Positions 1 to 9,016 of a DNA stretch of 64,000 nt are shown one piece after another. The notes under the pieces were generated by a model. It did not search any database, was not told the DNA's origin, and worked only from the letters and a program-made list of their open reading frames with translations. Numbering within the stretch: position 1 is the stretch's first letter; every line of letters starts with the position of its first letter. Both the position numbers and the translations under genes were made by a program. This stretch comes from a virus: the IMG/VR virus record IMGVR_UViG_3300007511_000003, positions 104,901-168,900 of that record; one strand, written 5' to 3'.

Positions 1-157
1 TGAGTTCCTTGGACAGAGGAGACCCTGGAGTTTTGGTCATCGTCAAGGCATCTTCGACCATCGTGTATAATTTGTCGATGATTTTCAGGGCAGGGTCTGC
101 GGTACCTGCCTGTTGGCATTGTCTGAGGCGTGCCACCGCTTGTCGTGTCGTGGTCAT
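1..157 (-). CDS. Hypothetical protein, N-terminal part (runs off the left edge)
   Basis: The reading frame starts with ATG at 157, preceded by AAGGAAG at a good ribosome-binding distance, and stays open for 52 codons to the window edge. The visible part starts MTTTRQAVARLRQCQQAG and looks helical and polar. It is the downstream member of the left operon, 16 bp after the stop of the preceding gene. No family was recognised. The ribosome-binding site and the operon position are the evidence that it is a gene. Confidence 0.6.
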   Translation of the reverse strand, partial: MTTTRQAVARLRQCQQAGTADPALKIIDKLYTMVEDALTMTKTPGSPLSKEL

Positions 158-173
158 TTCGTCTTCCTTTGGG

Positions 174-608
174 TTACAGGGATTTGTAAACCAAGTCATC
201 CAATTCACGGATAACCTGGTGGGTAGAAGAGCGTAAACACCGCAGGGTATCTTGTGGTGTACCCTGCTTATAAAGCAAGTTGGCTAGGCCCCGGGCTTTG
301 CTTCTCTTTTCTAACCAACGTTGGCACAATTCTTGGGCAGTAGTAAGGGCCTTTAAAGCATGAAGAATATATAACCGCCCTGCGAGTTCCTGGACATCGT
401 AGTAATCCAGGCTAGATACCCCATCAAACAAGGTAAGAACCTGAAGAACATCTTGTGGGTATTGTTGGTCAGACTGGGCTACAAAATCATCAAGATCAAA
501 GTCTGAGCCAGACCCAGACCGAGTGGGCTCCAAGGCGTCAAAACTTGCGTTAACCGAGGAGCGGCCCATTCTTTTCAGGCGAGTTAAGGCTTGTTTGTGG
601 GTGCTCAT
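174..608 (-). CDS. Hypothetical protein, 144 aa
   Basis: Soluble, mostly helical protein with a basic N-terminus (MSTHKQALTRLKRMG), an Asp/Ser-rich linker near residues 30-45 and a helical C-terminal half. It overlaps the preceding gene by an ATGA junction (stop near 605, start at 608), which suggests translational coupling. It lies in an unbroken - strand operon with the TopIB gene and shares its transcript. No family recognised; a structural or assembly role is possible only by context. Confidence 0.75.
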   Translation of the reverse strand: MSTHKQALTRLKRMGRSSVNASFDALEPTRSGSGSDFDLDDFVAQSDQQYPQDVLQVLTLFDGVSSLDYYDVQELAGRLYILHALKALTTAQELCQRWLEKRSKARGLANLLYKQGTPQDTLRCLRSSTHQVIRELDDLVYKSL

Positions 609-979
609 TCCATTTCCCCTTCAGCCTCAGGCTCTTCTCCGTGGGTTTGTTGGAGACGCAGGAACAGGTCGATCCCGAAAGTATCGAGGTCCGACGTCAA
701 CTTAGTGACCTGCCGAGCTGCAACAGATGCCCGTTTCTTGAATGCGATGAGTGCCTGTATCACCTCATCACTATACTCAAGTTCGCGGGCCACATCCAGG
801 ATCGTCCACAATACCTGGTCGGAGATCACCCCTTGTAGAGGTTCCAGTTGGTCTACGATTTTCTTTTCTTGGGGTCCCAGACCACCCAGCTTCTTCCGGT
901 CGAAGCCTGCCAAAACAGGCTCCCTACCGGTAAAGCGAAGGCGTCCGAGAGCCTGTTGGTGTGCAAGCTCACGTTTCAT
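605..979 (-). CDS. Hypothetical protein, 124 aa
   Basis: Helical protein with a basic N-terminus and an acidic C-terminal tail (EEPEAEGEME). Its start codon overlaps the stop of the 979-1899 gene, and its stop overlaps the next start, so it sits in a chain of coupled genes. No motif or membrane segment is visible and the function is unknown. Confidence 0.75.
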   Translation of the reverse strand: MKRELAHQQALGRLRFTGREPVLAGFDRKKLGGLGPQEKKIVDQLEPLQGVISDQVLWTILDVARELEYSDEVIQALIAFKKRASVAARQVTKLTSDLDTFGIDLFLRLQQTHGEEPEAEGEME

Positions 980-1899
980 CAGACGACTCCATGGGTACGC
1001 ATCAGTTGTTCGAGGTTGCTGTAGTAGCTGGGATCCTGTTGGTATAGGTCGGCGTAGTACTGCTTGAGGTCGGTCTCCGTCAAGTCCTCTGGGTCTTCGA
1101 CCGTGATGGGCTTGATTTCGTCCGCAACCTCTTGTTTCTTGGCCCAGGCTTTCAACTTCTCCTCGGGGATGTAGGTAGGTCGTGCCTTGGCCGTCACCTG
1201 CATTTTGGGTTCGCTGTCACCCAAGGAAGCCACCTCCACGATCAGGTCAGGGTGCGTGGCCACAGCCTCTTCGTCCCGCACCGCAATCAGCACGTCGCCG
1301 GAGTCCGTGCAGGAGGTTAGGACGTAACCGAACTTGACAATGCCCTCGGCTGGATCGACAAACCCAACGTAGGACCTCTCAGGGCTGGCAATACGTGCGA
1401 TCTCCTGAATCTGTGGAACACCTACCCGACGGGTGCGGGCATGGGCCAGCAACTCAGACAGGTCTTCGTCTTGGTCACGGCACAGGAACTTCTGACCACC
1501 GCTTGTCTTGACGTTCCACAAGCTTTGGTCTTTGGCATCCATCAGGATATTGGATGCCATCACCCGCATGTCCTTGACACGCTCATCGGTGTAGGGTTCA
1601 ACCACACGGTTGGGAACAACGAAACCCGAAAGGATTGGCCGGTTACCTCGGATGTTTACCAACTGGCGGAAAGAGTCAGGTACGATCACGGCCTTACCGT
1701 CAAAGGCGTTGTTGATAGCCGCCTGGATGGCTTTCCGGTCAGAGGTAGGGGACGACAGGCCAACGATAACTTGGCCCACTTGACCCTCCGCCAACACATT
1801 GAATTCATGGACGGTTGCAAGCAGACGGCGGCTGTTACGCTTCTGCAATTTCTTGGCAACCCGCGCGGGGTCAAAGTAACGACTACGATTGGCGTTCAT
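979..1899 (-). CDS. Hypothetical protein, 306 aa
   Basis: Begins MNANRSRYFDPARV with a basic helix of about 30 residues. A mixed alpha/beta middle follows (VGQVIVGLSSPTSDRK, GKAVIVPDSFRQLV), then an acidic C-terminal region rich in Asp, Glu and Tyr. There is no signal peptide or membrane segment. A TTGTAAATA box lies 32-40 bp upstream of the start, so this gene probably heads the distal part of the operon. It was not recognised as a known enzyme; a virion-associated protein is one possibility. Confidence 0.75.
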   Translation of the reverse strand: MNANRSRYFDPARVAKKLQKRNSRRLLATVHEFNVLAEGQVGQVIVGLSSPTSDRKAIQAAINNAFDGKAVIVPDSFRQLVNIRGNRPILSGFVVPNRVVEPYTDERVKDMRVMASNILMDAKDQSLWNVKTSGGQKFLCRDQDEDLSELLAHARTRRVGVPQIQEIARIASPERSYVGFVDPAEGIVKFGYVLTSCTDSGDVLIAVRDEEAVATHPDLIVEVASLGDSEPKMQVTAKARPTYIPEEKLKAWAKKQEVADEIKPITVEDPEDLTETDLKQYYADLYQQDPSYYSNLEQLMRTHGVV

Positions 1900-1930
1900 T
1901 TACGCTCTCCTACTGGGGTGTTATGCCTTG

Positions 1931-1939
1931 TATTTACAA
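1931..1939 (-). promoter_or_regulatory. TTGTAAATA promoter-like box
   Basis: The - strand reads TTGTAAATA, 32-40 bp upstream of the ATG at 1899 and pointing at it. The same 9-mer occurs at similar distance before at least six other genes here. It resembles the T4 late promoter TATAAATA. No -35 partner is seen. Confidence 0.55.
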
Positions 1940-1946
1940 GACGGGT

Positions 1947-2426
1947 TCATTGGTCAGGCAGAGCCTGGACTTCCTTGATGACACCGGCCACCATCTTTTC
2001 CTGAGCCATCATGACACTCGCCCACATTTTTTCCAGTTTGCGGAACTTGGCGTTCATCACGTGACCCTTTTTGATTAACGGATTGATCACGGCTTTAAAG
2101 GGCTTGAGACGCCACTGCTCTGCCAACCACTGCTGTACTTTCTTGGCATCAAGGGATCTAGACACAGATACCACGATAAACGCCTTCCCGGGCTTGGCTC
2201 CGGAGTACGGAGCGGCACCACTACCATCCAGCTTTAACTCGAGGGCTTCTTCCATTTCATCGGTATCAATCACCAGGTAATGCCCGTCAACGTCATACGT
2301 TTCACCGTCAACGATCTCCATCAACAGGTCGATACGTCGTAACATACCACGAAACTTGCGGACCAGCTCTTTGAAATGCTGGTTTTCTTCTGGGCCGAGG
2401 TCGGCCAACACACGTAGTTTCCTCAT
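1947..2426 (-). CDS. Hypothetical protein, 159 aa, MRKLRVLA N-terminus
   Basis: The start at 2426 is preferred over an upstream one because it overlaps the previous stop by ATGA and gives the N-terminus MRKLRVLADLGPEE. That N-terminus resembles the MKELRVLANVE of the TopIB protein two genes upstream. The middle contains beta-rich segments (AFIVVSVSRSLDAKKV) and a basic helical C-terminus. No known domain was recognised. The recurring N-terminal motif may mark a shared binding or packaging determinant, which is inference. Confidence 0.75.
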   Translation of the reverse strand: MRKLRVLADLGPEENQHFKELVRKFRGMLRRIDLLMEIVDGETYDVDGHYLVIDTDEMEEALELKLDGSGAAPYSGAKPGKAFIVVSVSRSLDAKKVQQWLAEQWRLKPFKAVINPLIKKGHVMNAKFRKLEKMWASVMMAQEKMVAGVIKEVQALPDQ

Positions 2427-3571
2427 CGCCCTACTGCCCTCCCGGCTTGACTGACCAGACTCATCTGGACACCGCATACTCCAACCCGGCTGGCGTTGGC
2501 GCCTGCGTTCTCAGACCCATCCCCTCCGATAATGCCCTTCTTACGAGCCTGCCGTTTAAAACGCTCTGCATTCTCTTGGAGGTAGGACTCAGCGTTTGAT
2601 AGTTGACTTTCAAGGTACCCTGTAACATCGGTGGACAGACTGATGGCTTGCCCTCCAAAGTCAAAGCTTTTCTCGCCTTCAGCCAGGTACTGACTACGGA
2701 GGGCCACTGCCTTGGCGGCTGTGATCCAGAAATGAGCAATAGGTCCTTTGGCCCGTGTCATGGAAAAGGTAGTGACCTGATCCAGAGTGTTAAAATAATC
2801 AGCCCCGCTCTTAAGGAACGACATCATGTCAACCATCGTATACTGGGCTTCTTCCAGGCCAGTATCCGTGTGGAGCCTGTTAATCCAATCACCGAGTTCC
2901 TTCTGAGCCTGCAAAATAGATGGAGTGGTCACAAATAGACGGCCAAGTTCCTGTTGGGGAACTCGATCGACTCTGTAGTTCCATATAACTGAGTATGGAA
3001 CGAGGGAAGGGACCAACTTATTGGTCACTAGGTCAACGGCATCAACAAAGCGGTACTTGCCATTATCCCCGGCAGAGGAACGGATTACCTGCTTGGAGTA
3101 AAGGGAGACGTTATCTTCGTTGAACACCGTGACAGAAGCGGTTGGAATACGACCACCAATAGGAAGGATACAAATCAGCTCAGCAGATCCCATGCCATAT
3201 ATCTCCACGGCATCCATAGGACCAAAGGGATCAGTAACAGGTGGATAAACCAGGAAAGACTCAAAATAATGTAGGTCTTCTTCACCGTCAAAGTCAAAAA
3301 TCCACTTAACTTGGTATTCGGTACCATAGTCGTCGGCTTCGAGGTTATCAGGTAAAGAGAAGTAAGCGGTCGCAGTGGTACGTCGGGTCATGACCTCCAC
3401 GTGTGGGGCAAACCCGCGGGCATACTCAACACCGTCTGGGTCTTGGAGGATCCAAGTCACTACGACGTGTTCTACCTCTTCCAACGGTTCTGGAATCTGG
3501 ACGACAGCCCGCGCGGTTACTTGATGTCCTACCACCGCTTTGAGAATAGCCTCGATGGTATCGTGACTCAC
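2423..3571 (-). CDS. Hypothetical protein with Ig-like N-terminal half, 382 aa
   Basis: The first roughly 200 residues are beta-rich with alternating hydrophobics (VTARAVVQIPEPLEEVEH, VVVTWILQDPDGVEYARG), the look of two Ig-like or carbohydrate-binding type domains. The rest is helical, ending in a basic segment with Gly-rich turns. It overlaps both neighbours by ATGA. No catalytic motif was seen. An exposed virion or adhesion protein would fit the fold, but this is inference. Confidence 0.7.
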   Translation of the reverse strand: MSHDTIEAILKAVVGHQVTARAVVQIPEPLEEVEHVVVTWILQDPDGVEYARGFAPHVEVMTRRTTATAYFSLPDNLEADDYGTEYQVKWIFDFDGEEDLHYFESFLVYPPVTDPFGPMDAVEIYGMGSAELICILPIGGRIPTASVTVFNEDNVSLYSKQVIRSSAGDNGKYRFVDAVDLVTNKLVPSLVPYSVIWNYRVDRVPQQELGRLFVTTPSILQAQKELGDWINRLHTDTGLEEAQYTMVDMMSFLKSGADYFNTLDQVTTFSMTRAKGPIAHFWITAAKAVALRSQYLAEGEKSFDFGGQAISLSTDVTGYLESQLSNAESYLQENAERFKRQARKKGIIGGDGSENAGANASRVGVCGVQMSLVSQAGRAVGR

Positions 3572-5136
3572 AATTCGGCTCCTTCAAAAGCACGTTGCAT
3601 ACTGCTAACCGAACTCATCATACGCAACAAGGGTTGTGGTGTGCGAACACCAATCGACCGGAAATGCTGAATCATGATCGATGGGTCAATGTAGTTTTGT
3701 ATGGCCGTGTCTGGAGTGAGCTTATCCCCACTGTAATGGCCCAACGCCTTTGCTACCTTCATCAGCAACAAACGAAATTCTTGTAGGGCCTCCTTTTGGG
3801 AAGGCGGGACCCCTTGTCTATGGTACCTGCTACCCTTCAATACCTGTTCCGCCAAAAGAGTACCGCGGAGGGTGCGTAACTTGTGGATGGTAACAGGACT
3901 TCCGATCCCTTTGAAATAAGCGTTCACCACGGTAGCAGAGACATGGGCTCCTGATGGTCCGCGAAACACCAAGTCATCTGGTTCCAGACCTTCTGTCAGG
4001 ATCTTGAGCAAAGCCATTACCTTGCGGCTCCATTTGGTGTCCGGAATAATAGCATGCTTATGAGAAATACCGTCCTTGCCCTTATAATGCAGTACCGCAG
4101 TGTTTCCCTTAAGCTGGATATGTTTGGCCCTCAGCGTGGACAAACCATAGGTACTCTGTCCTTTGGTCGAAGAACCAGGGGTCCCTATACGACCCTGTGT
4201 AAGGTAAGCAATTTCCACCAGCAAAGCCGGAATCTGCTTCTTGGAGCCATCCGACATCAGGTCACGGCGCCATTTCTTGAGAAGGGCTTCGATACCTTTG
4301 ACCAGCTTAGCCACCTTGGCAAACTTTTCCTTGGTACGGGCCTTGTGGTACTTTTCGGTATAGTAATACTTGAACTTGGTCCCTTTTGGAGGCTGACCTT
4401 TAAACACCCAAGTGTCATCAGATTTGGGGTCATACTTAGGGTTCATTTCGATCGTACCAGCAGGAACCCCATTAATCTTTTGTCGTGCCTTGGTATACAG
4501 GCCACCGTCTTCCCCAACAAATCCGGTAAACCCCTCTGGTATCTTGACCGCCACCCCTTCTTGGGACGCAGCGGTCCTTACATCAGAGGCATCCAAGATT
4601 GGTTTACCGCTACTCCGAATGTGGTTAAGTAACCACTCTTTTGGTGTGCTCGGTGGGTCCTCATGGACAAAAAGCTTATTGATATGGGGGTCTTTCAATA
4701 CACCTATGTTCTTATGAAACCGCTTGTAGGCGGCAGGGCTAGGCTTGGCAGACAGGACGGAAAAGTCTTTCAGGAGAGCAAAATATTCCTCTGGAATTGA
4801 GTCCTCAGTGGCTCCGTATATATTAGGAAATTTGACCTTCAGGATGGAACCCAAAGCGAGTAGGGCCTTGCTTTCATCCGAGGCGGTGCCACCCTGCTCT
4901 AGCTTATCTACAACCTTGCGTAGAGGCGGGACTTTGATACCGAATTGGGTGAGGAAGTCCTCAGCTTGGGCAAAGAGCTGGTTCAAACGTACCCTTTGCT
5001 GGACCTGTAAGGGCCTTCCAGACTTGACAGAATAGATGATATATGCAAGGGTGCGAAAGAAGGAAAGGACGGCTTCAGGGGTTAAATCCACCTGTAACGC
5101 GATCTCTACATTGGCAAGAACCCGCAACTCTTTCAT
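3568..5136 (-). CDS. DNA topoisomerase type IB-like protein, 522 aa
   Basis: Relaxes supercoils through a 3'-phosphotyrosine intermediate. All five catalytic positions of the TopIB family are visible: Arg316 in YLTQGRIGTPG, followed by YGLSTLRAKHI as in eukaryotic Top1; Lys354 in YKGKDGISH (compare GKDSIRY in Top1); Arg421 in HKLRTLRGT; His467 in AKALGH; and Tyr482 in NYIDP. The first roughly 230 residues are an unassigned N-terminal extension starting MKELRVLANVE. A tyrosine recombinase shares the fold, but the GKD strand, the LRAKHI segment and the LGH...NYIDP ending favour TopIB. The gene lies in an operon of unknown proteins, away from the two type II topoisomerase genes at 16.7 and 21.4 kb. 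The start gives an overlap with the upstream gene. Confidence 0.85.
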   Translation of the reverse strand: MKELRVLANVEIALQVDLTPEAVLSFFRTLAYIIYSVKSGRPLQVQQRVRLNQLFAQAEDFLTQFGIKVPPLRKVVDKLEQGGTASDESKALLALGSILKVKFPNIYGATEDSIPEEYFALLKDFSVLSAKPSPAAYKRFHKNIGVLKDPHINKLFVHEDPPSTPKEWLLNHIRSSGKPILDASDVRTAASQEGVAVKIPEGFTGFVGEDGGLYTKARQKINGVPAGTIEMNPKYDPKSDDTWVFKGQPPKGTKFKYYYTEKYHKARTKEKFAKVAKLVKGIEALLKKWRRDLMSDGSKKQIPALLVEIAYLTQGRIGTPGSSTKGQSTYGLSTLRAKHIQLKGNTAVLHYKGKDGISHKHAIIPDTKWSRKVMALLKILTEGLEPDDLVFRGPSGAHVSATVVNAYFKGIGSPVTIHKLRTLRGTLLAEQVLKGSRYHRQGVPPSQKEALQEFRLLLMKVAKALGHYSGDKLTPDTAIQNYIDPSIMIQHFRSIGVRTPQPLLRMMSSVSSMQRAFEGAEL

Positions 5137-5903
5137 GGCATGTGCTCCAACATTTGTACCTTGGATGAAACGAGGAGGTTCTCTTCAGCCAACAAGGAAG
5201 GGAGGAGGGAGAGACCTTCACGGAGGGAAGTAAATTGCTTGGCACCGGAATGGGTGCTCAGTGGTGTAAATGATGGGGACAGTGAAAGGGAAAATTGAAA
5301 ACCAGATTTTGTTTGTGTGCCAGATACGATGACATGGAAGGAGTCGTAGGTAAAACCTTCTGGGTCCGTTACTCCTGCCAACTCAAGTACCGAAGTGAAA
5401 AGAGGGGAATCATTTTCAGCAGACACGTGACTATGTATACGGTGATGGTCAAACCTGCCTGAAAGAAGGCGCCGACTCCGTTTATGGATGCCTTTTGCCA
5501 CTGCTCTTACTTTCGTAGGCATTACCTTCAACGTAGCTTTTTCTGTGCAGGCCCTTATAGTAAGGAGTTCAGCACGGACCAAAGCTTGGAGTTCCTCGAT
5601 CTCCCCGAAGACCTTGCCTAGCTTGTTTTCGTTATGGAACTGGTATGTTAACTGTGCCTTTAGGGCACCCAAGGTATCCAATTTGGTTCCATAGACTTGC
5701 AAGGCTTCAAGATGCCGGTCCAACGTCAACAGGGAGGGCCCTACCTCATCCTCTTGTAGTTGGTCGAAAGCAGCAGAGAGTTTGTTTACCCGGGAACGCA
5801 CACCACGTAAGTAACGAGAAACGTCGGGCAGACTGCGAAACTTGGGTTCCCCATTTCGACTTAGGATGCGTATTTCCTTCAGCAATTTCTGTTGGACACT
5901 CAA
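5133..5903 (-). CDS. Hypothetical protein, 256 aa
   Basis: Helical and basic N-terminal two thirds (MSVQQKLLKEIRILSRNGEP, again with a xEIRILS-like motif near the start). The C-terminal part is more beta-rich and Ser-rich (FQFSLSLSPSFTPLSTH). Its stop overlaps the TopIB start by ATGA, so the two are translationally coupled. No family recognised. Confidence 0.7.
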   Translation of the reverse strand: MSVQQKLLKEIRILSRNGEPKFRSLPDVSRYLRGVRSRVNKLSAAFDQLQEDEVGPSLLTLDRHLEALQVYGTKLDTLGALKAQLTYQFHNENKLGKVFGEIEELQALVRAELLTIRACTEKATLKVMPTKVRAVAKGIHKRSRRLLSGRFDHHRIHSHVSAENDSPLFTSVLELAGVTDPEGFTYDSFHVIVSGTQTKSGFQFSLSLSPSFTPLSTHSGAKQFTSLREGLSLLPSLLAEENLLVSSKVQMLEHMP

Positions 5904-5906
5904 CGG

Positions 5907-7076
5907 TCAAATCCTCTCAATAGGGTTACCAGCTTTCATCGCTTTGTTACCTCCGTGTGGTAACATGGTGCCCAACTCAAATTCTTTTAATGGAAAGGCG
6001 TTACACTCGTGCCCGTAAACATGACCGCGGGCATCCATCAATGGGTCAGAATCTGTGGTACGCCAATATCGGCTATATACGTGGTCAAACAACATGGACA
6101 GCTTGGGTACCTCAGCCACCAGGGAGGGTAAAACAATAGTGCCCGTTGCAAGTCCTTCCAACAGGATGATGTCCTGCAGGTCCTGAATCTTGGAGAAGTC
6201 CGCCAGTAACATTTCACTGGACAGACGGAATTGCAGTTCAATGTGAGTAATCTTGGCACCACGGACAGGAAACTCCAGCTTCAGGAGGCTTTTCACACCT
6301 GTGGCAAAGGCCAGGATAGACTCTGGGGAACATCCACCCTCACCGCCCAACAATACGTTGTTGACAGACAGGGGTAAAAACACCTGTTGCTGGTTATCAA
6401 AGATGCGGATAGATTCGACCGCTACCGCGTTCTTGGGTACCATTATATTAAACAGTACAAACGCGCCTTCTCGTTCCGCCATCAGCTTATTGGGTGCCGA
6501 GGTATGGTCAATGGAAACGCCCTCTGCATCTTTAAAATTAGAGGGCGTGAGCACTGTGCGAGAACCTCGAAAAACGTTGTACCCGCCAATATAAGAGGTA
6601 CCAAAGCAAACGGGACACGAGGTCCCAGAAAAGCCAAATGGGTTGGTGGATGGTGTGGACATGGACTCATCTATTTCCCCGAGATCCACGATTTCTTCGT
6701 CGGCTGTCAATGAATCAGGTGTACGCTTGTTCTCTCCGGTACGCATACGAATGTTGGTTGTGTTGGTCAATGTCGACCGGTCAGCATGAGCACTGTCGGC
6801 AGGCGTCATCGTAACAGGGGATCCGCTCAACAAGGTGTCCATCACTTCTGGTTTCATGGATCCATCAGAAGCCAAGGTATCGTTATAAGTGCAGGTACAA
6901 CGATAACCATTGGTGAGAGGTAGGTACAAGGTTACAGGGTGCGGGTTCACCAAAAACGCATTGTTGAACTCATGCTGGGCTACTTCAGAGGTACGCTCCA
7001 ACACACGATCTGCCACCTCTTTCACCCTGTGATTCTTGGGCTTTCTCTGGCGCCCTCTTTGACGAACAACTGGCAT
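5907..7076 (-). CDS. Hypothetical protein with a four-cysteine zinc site, 389 aa
   Basis: The ATG at 7076 is chosen because GAGGG stands 6 nt before it; an in-frame codon 45 nt upstream has no such site. A basic N-terminus (MPVVRQRGRQRKPKNHRVK) is followed by RCTCTYN and later SCPVCFGTSYIGGYN, together giving a probable Cys4 zinc site, then a long beta-rich C-terminal region. Proteins with the CPxCxGTxYxGGY pattern occur among phage virion proteins, so a structural role is plausible. It is the first gene of the left operon. Confidence 0.7.
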   Translation of the reverse strand: MPVVRQRGRQRKPKNHRVKEVADRVLERTSEVAQHEFNNAFLVNPHPVTLYLPLTNGYRCTCTYNDTLASDGSMKPEVMDTLLSGSPVTMTPADSAHADRSTLTNTTNIRMRTGENKRTPDSLTADEEIVDLGEIDESMSTPSTNPFGFSGTSCPVCFGTSYIGGYNVFRGSRTVLTPSNFKDAEGVSIDHTSAPNKLMAEREGAFVLFNIMVPKNAVAVESIRIFDNQQQVFLPLSVNNVLLGGEGGCSPESILAFATGVKSLLKLEFPVRGAKITHIELQFRLSSEMLLADFSKIQDLQDIILLEGLATGTIVLPSLVAEVPKLSMLFDHVYSRYWRTTDSDPLMDARGHVYGHECNAFPLKEFELGTMLPHGGNKAMKAGNPIERI

Positions 7077-7135
7077 GAAAATCCCTCGTATAATCCAGAA
7101 AAAGTGCTGGTATCGGCCCAAACGCCCTTAGTTCC

Positions 7136-7145
7136 CTGTAAATTA
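7136..7145 (+). promoter_or_regulatory. CTGTAAATTA promoter-like box
   Basis: A near-match on the + strand to the TTGTAAATA box, about 23 bp upstream of the RuvC-like start at 7168. It is the only promoter-like element seen for this small rightward operon. Confidence 0.35.
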
Positions 7146-7167
7146 AGAGAGTACAAGGCGTACCTAA

Positions 7168-7818
7168 ATGAAATTATTGACAGACGGGACAGATATAGTG
7201 GAAAAAGGAAGGATAAGGGTCATAGGGCATGACCCAGGATCACGTAATTATGCCTACTCAGTGGTGGATGCTCGTGTGTGGGGGCACCTATTCCAGTACA
7301 AGGTACGCAAGTGTGGCATCATAGAAAAGGCAATACCTGCCCTTAAAGATGACCTCAAGGAGGGTACCGTTCAATTTATTAAAGAGGTAGATGGTATAAT
7401 AGGAGACTTTAAACCTGTCAACTATTTCATCGCAGAGCGGTTCGTGAGTAGGGGGCTGCGTGGAGATATTGGGGAACGTGCCAATATCATGCTAGGCATC
7501 GCGCTAGCACTCACCACCAGAAAAAAGGTAGGTGTGGTGGAGACCCCCATGATTACCGCCTCCACCTGGAAGAACAGGACGAAAAAGATTTTGGACCTAA
7601 AAGAGTTATACAAGCAATGTCGGGTGCCACCACATGAGGTAGACGCTACGTTAATTGCCTTGTTTATAGCGTGCCAGCATTTTAAAATTAAACCCTATTC
7701 CTTCTTCAAGTCGGTAAAACATGTCCGAAAGTTTGTAGACAGGGTGGAGTCGGCTACAACCAGCAAACACCGCAACATACGACCAAAAAAATCTTTTGAC
7801 CAATGTTTTGTCCATTAA
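7168..7818 (+). CDS. RuvC-like Holliday junction resolvase, 216 aa
   Basis: RNase H-fold nuclease expected to cleave four-way or branched DNA during recombination and packaging. The N-terminal strand has the RuvC signature VIGHDPGSRNYAYSVV with Asp22. A second acidic residue is in FIAERFVSRG (Glu90). The C-terminal catalytic pair is in PPHEVDATLIALF (His156, Asp159), matching the HxxDA pattern of RuvC and its phage relatives. The protein is somewhat longer than RuvC (about 170 aa), with a basic C-terminal tail. It heads a three-gene + strand operon between two - strand blocks. Confidence 0.8.
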   Translation: MKLLTDGTDIVEKGRIRVIGHDPGSRNYAYSVVDARVWGHLFQYKVRKCGIIEKAIPALKDDLKEGTVQFIKEVDGIIGDFKPVNYFIAERFVSRGLRGDIGERANIMLGIALALTTRKKVGVVETPMITASTWKNRTKKILDLKELYKQCRVPPHEVDATLIALFIACQHFKIKPYSFFKSVKHVRKFVDRVESATTSKHRNIRPKKSFDQCFVH

Positions 7819-8267
7819 TAGGGAACCGGTTGGCAGAGTGCCAACCATCATGTATGTGGCAATCCAACTCTGGGTGCCTGCACTCGGAGGACGAGATACC
7901 AGATAAAATTCTGGCCAAGGCTAAGGGAATACCAGTACAAGAGGTAAAAAGGAGGAGGGAGGAGGGTGTGCGCAAAATCCACATCCTGATCATGTTACAC
8001 CATTACCTAGAATACACGGCTAACAGGGCGGGACCCGCCCTGAACCCCTTGCAAGAGAGTTTACATATAAGGTATCCGTACAACCTACCAGACATTAAGG
8101 GGAAGCTAGGGTACGTCCTACCCGCAACCAACAAAAATTTATTTAGGTCCTTTTTAAATGATACGAAGGCCCGACGAAGGTTTCCATTAAAAACCGTATT
8201 ACACCTATCTGCCAAGGAGTTACACCGACTCCGACGCCACCACAAGGAGAACGAAACTGATGGATAA
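7803..8267 (+). CDS. Hypothetical protein, Cys-rich N-terminus, 154 aa
   Basis: Overlaps the end of the RuvC-like gene by 16 nt. The first 25 residues contain four cysteines (positions 3, 13, 17, 25) that could bind zinc. The remainder is strongly basic and helical (VQEVKRRREEGVRKI), ending in a His/Arg-rich tail. An in-frame ATG at 7854, just after the hairpin at 7828-7846, is an alternative start that would lose most of the cysteines. No family recognised; nucleic-acid binding is plausible from composition. Confidence 0.6.
   Translation: MFCPLIGNRLAECQPSCMWQSNSGCLHSEDEIPDKILAKAKGIPVQEVKRRREEGVRKIHILIMLHHYLEYTANRAGPALNPLQESLHIRYPYNLPDIKGKLGYVLPATNKNLFRSFLNDTKARRRFPLKTVLHLSAKELHRLRRHHKENETDG
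7828..7846. repeat. Perfect 8-bp hairpin inside the start of the 7803 gene
   Basis: GGTTGGCA, loop GAG, TGCCAACC. A perfect inverted repeat directly after the overlap between two genes. It could slow ribosomes, process the mRNA or partially terminate, although no T-run follows. Confidence 0.5.
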
Positions 8268-8907
8268 CGACCAAGCAATGCGCCCGAGTGAAGTTACCAG
8301 ACTGGATTTCCACGAGTTGGAAAAGGCCAGCATTGGTCCTGTATGGGTATTCAACAACACCAAGGGTACCAAACGTAGTGACATCATGTTCAGTAGTGCC
8401 CGACCCAATGGCACGGGTACCGACACAGTGAAAATACCTGTTACGTTCCTACCAATCGATCTCACCACCCAGGTCCCTCGTGAACAACTTATGACAGGCG
8501 CCGAGTTTCGGCGAGCGGTATCCGGGGGGCTTCTCAAAGTGGTGTCAGATACGGACGCCCGCGGTTACATGCGGTCGCTAGATCGGGAAAGCATCTCAGA
8601 AGAAAAACGGCGGCTGCGTGATCTGGATGCCACCAGTGCTATCCAGAGCCAGTCTACCAGCATGGGACATTCTGCGGCGGAAGCCGTGGTGAGAAACAGT
8701 TTGGACGTGGATGGAGTATCACCGGCTGTAGTAAGCTTGATGGCAAGCGTGGGGGAAGACTCCCACCAATCCCAACTTAACAACACCTTGAGGTCCATGG
8801 CAGAGAGTCTGACCGATACGGATTGGGATCACATCATGAGTGAAGCCCGTCGAAACAAGTTGAAGAAGACCCTCCAGTATGCGAAGAAGGAAAAAGAGCA
8901 GAGGTAA
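8260..8907 (+). CDS. Hypothetical protein, 215 aa
   Basis: Last gene of the rightward operon, with its start overlapping the previous stop. The N-terminal half is beta-rich (IGPVWVFNNTKG, KIPVTFLPIDLTTQ) and the C-terminal half helical with a basic tail (RRNKLKKTLQYAKKEKEQR). No enzyme motif was seen. A strong terminator follows within 30 bp. The function is unknown; the composition would suit a small virion or tail-associated protein. Confidence 0.7.
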   Translation: MDNDQAMRPSEVTRLDFHELEKASIGPVWVFNNTKGTKRSDIMFSSARPNGTGTDTVKIPVTFLPIDLTTQVPREQLMTGAEFRRAVSGGLLKVVSDTDARGYMRSLDRESISEEKRRLRDLDATSAIQSQSTSMGHSAAEAVVRNSLDVDGVSPAVVSLMASVGEDSHQSQLNNTLRSMAESLTDTDWDHIMSEARRNKLKKTLQYAKKEKEQR

Positions 8908-8936
8908 CACGCCCGTCACCTTTGCTGGTCCTGTGA

Positions 8937-8975
8937 GGGTCCAGGTCGGGTTTTAAGCCTGCCTGGACCCTTTTT
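8937..8975 (+). terminator. Rho-independent terminator
   Basis: Stem GGGTCCAGG / CCTGGACCC (8937-8945 and 8962-8970) followed by TTTTT. It ends the rightward operon and faces the convergent - strand gene at 9017. Confidence 0.85.
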
Positions 8976-9016
8976 ATCATGTGTGAGCTAAAAGTAGTGG
9001 AGAGGACCAGAGGAGG

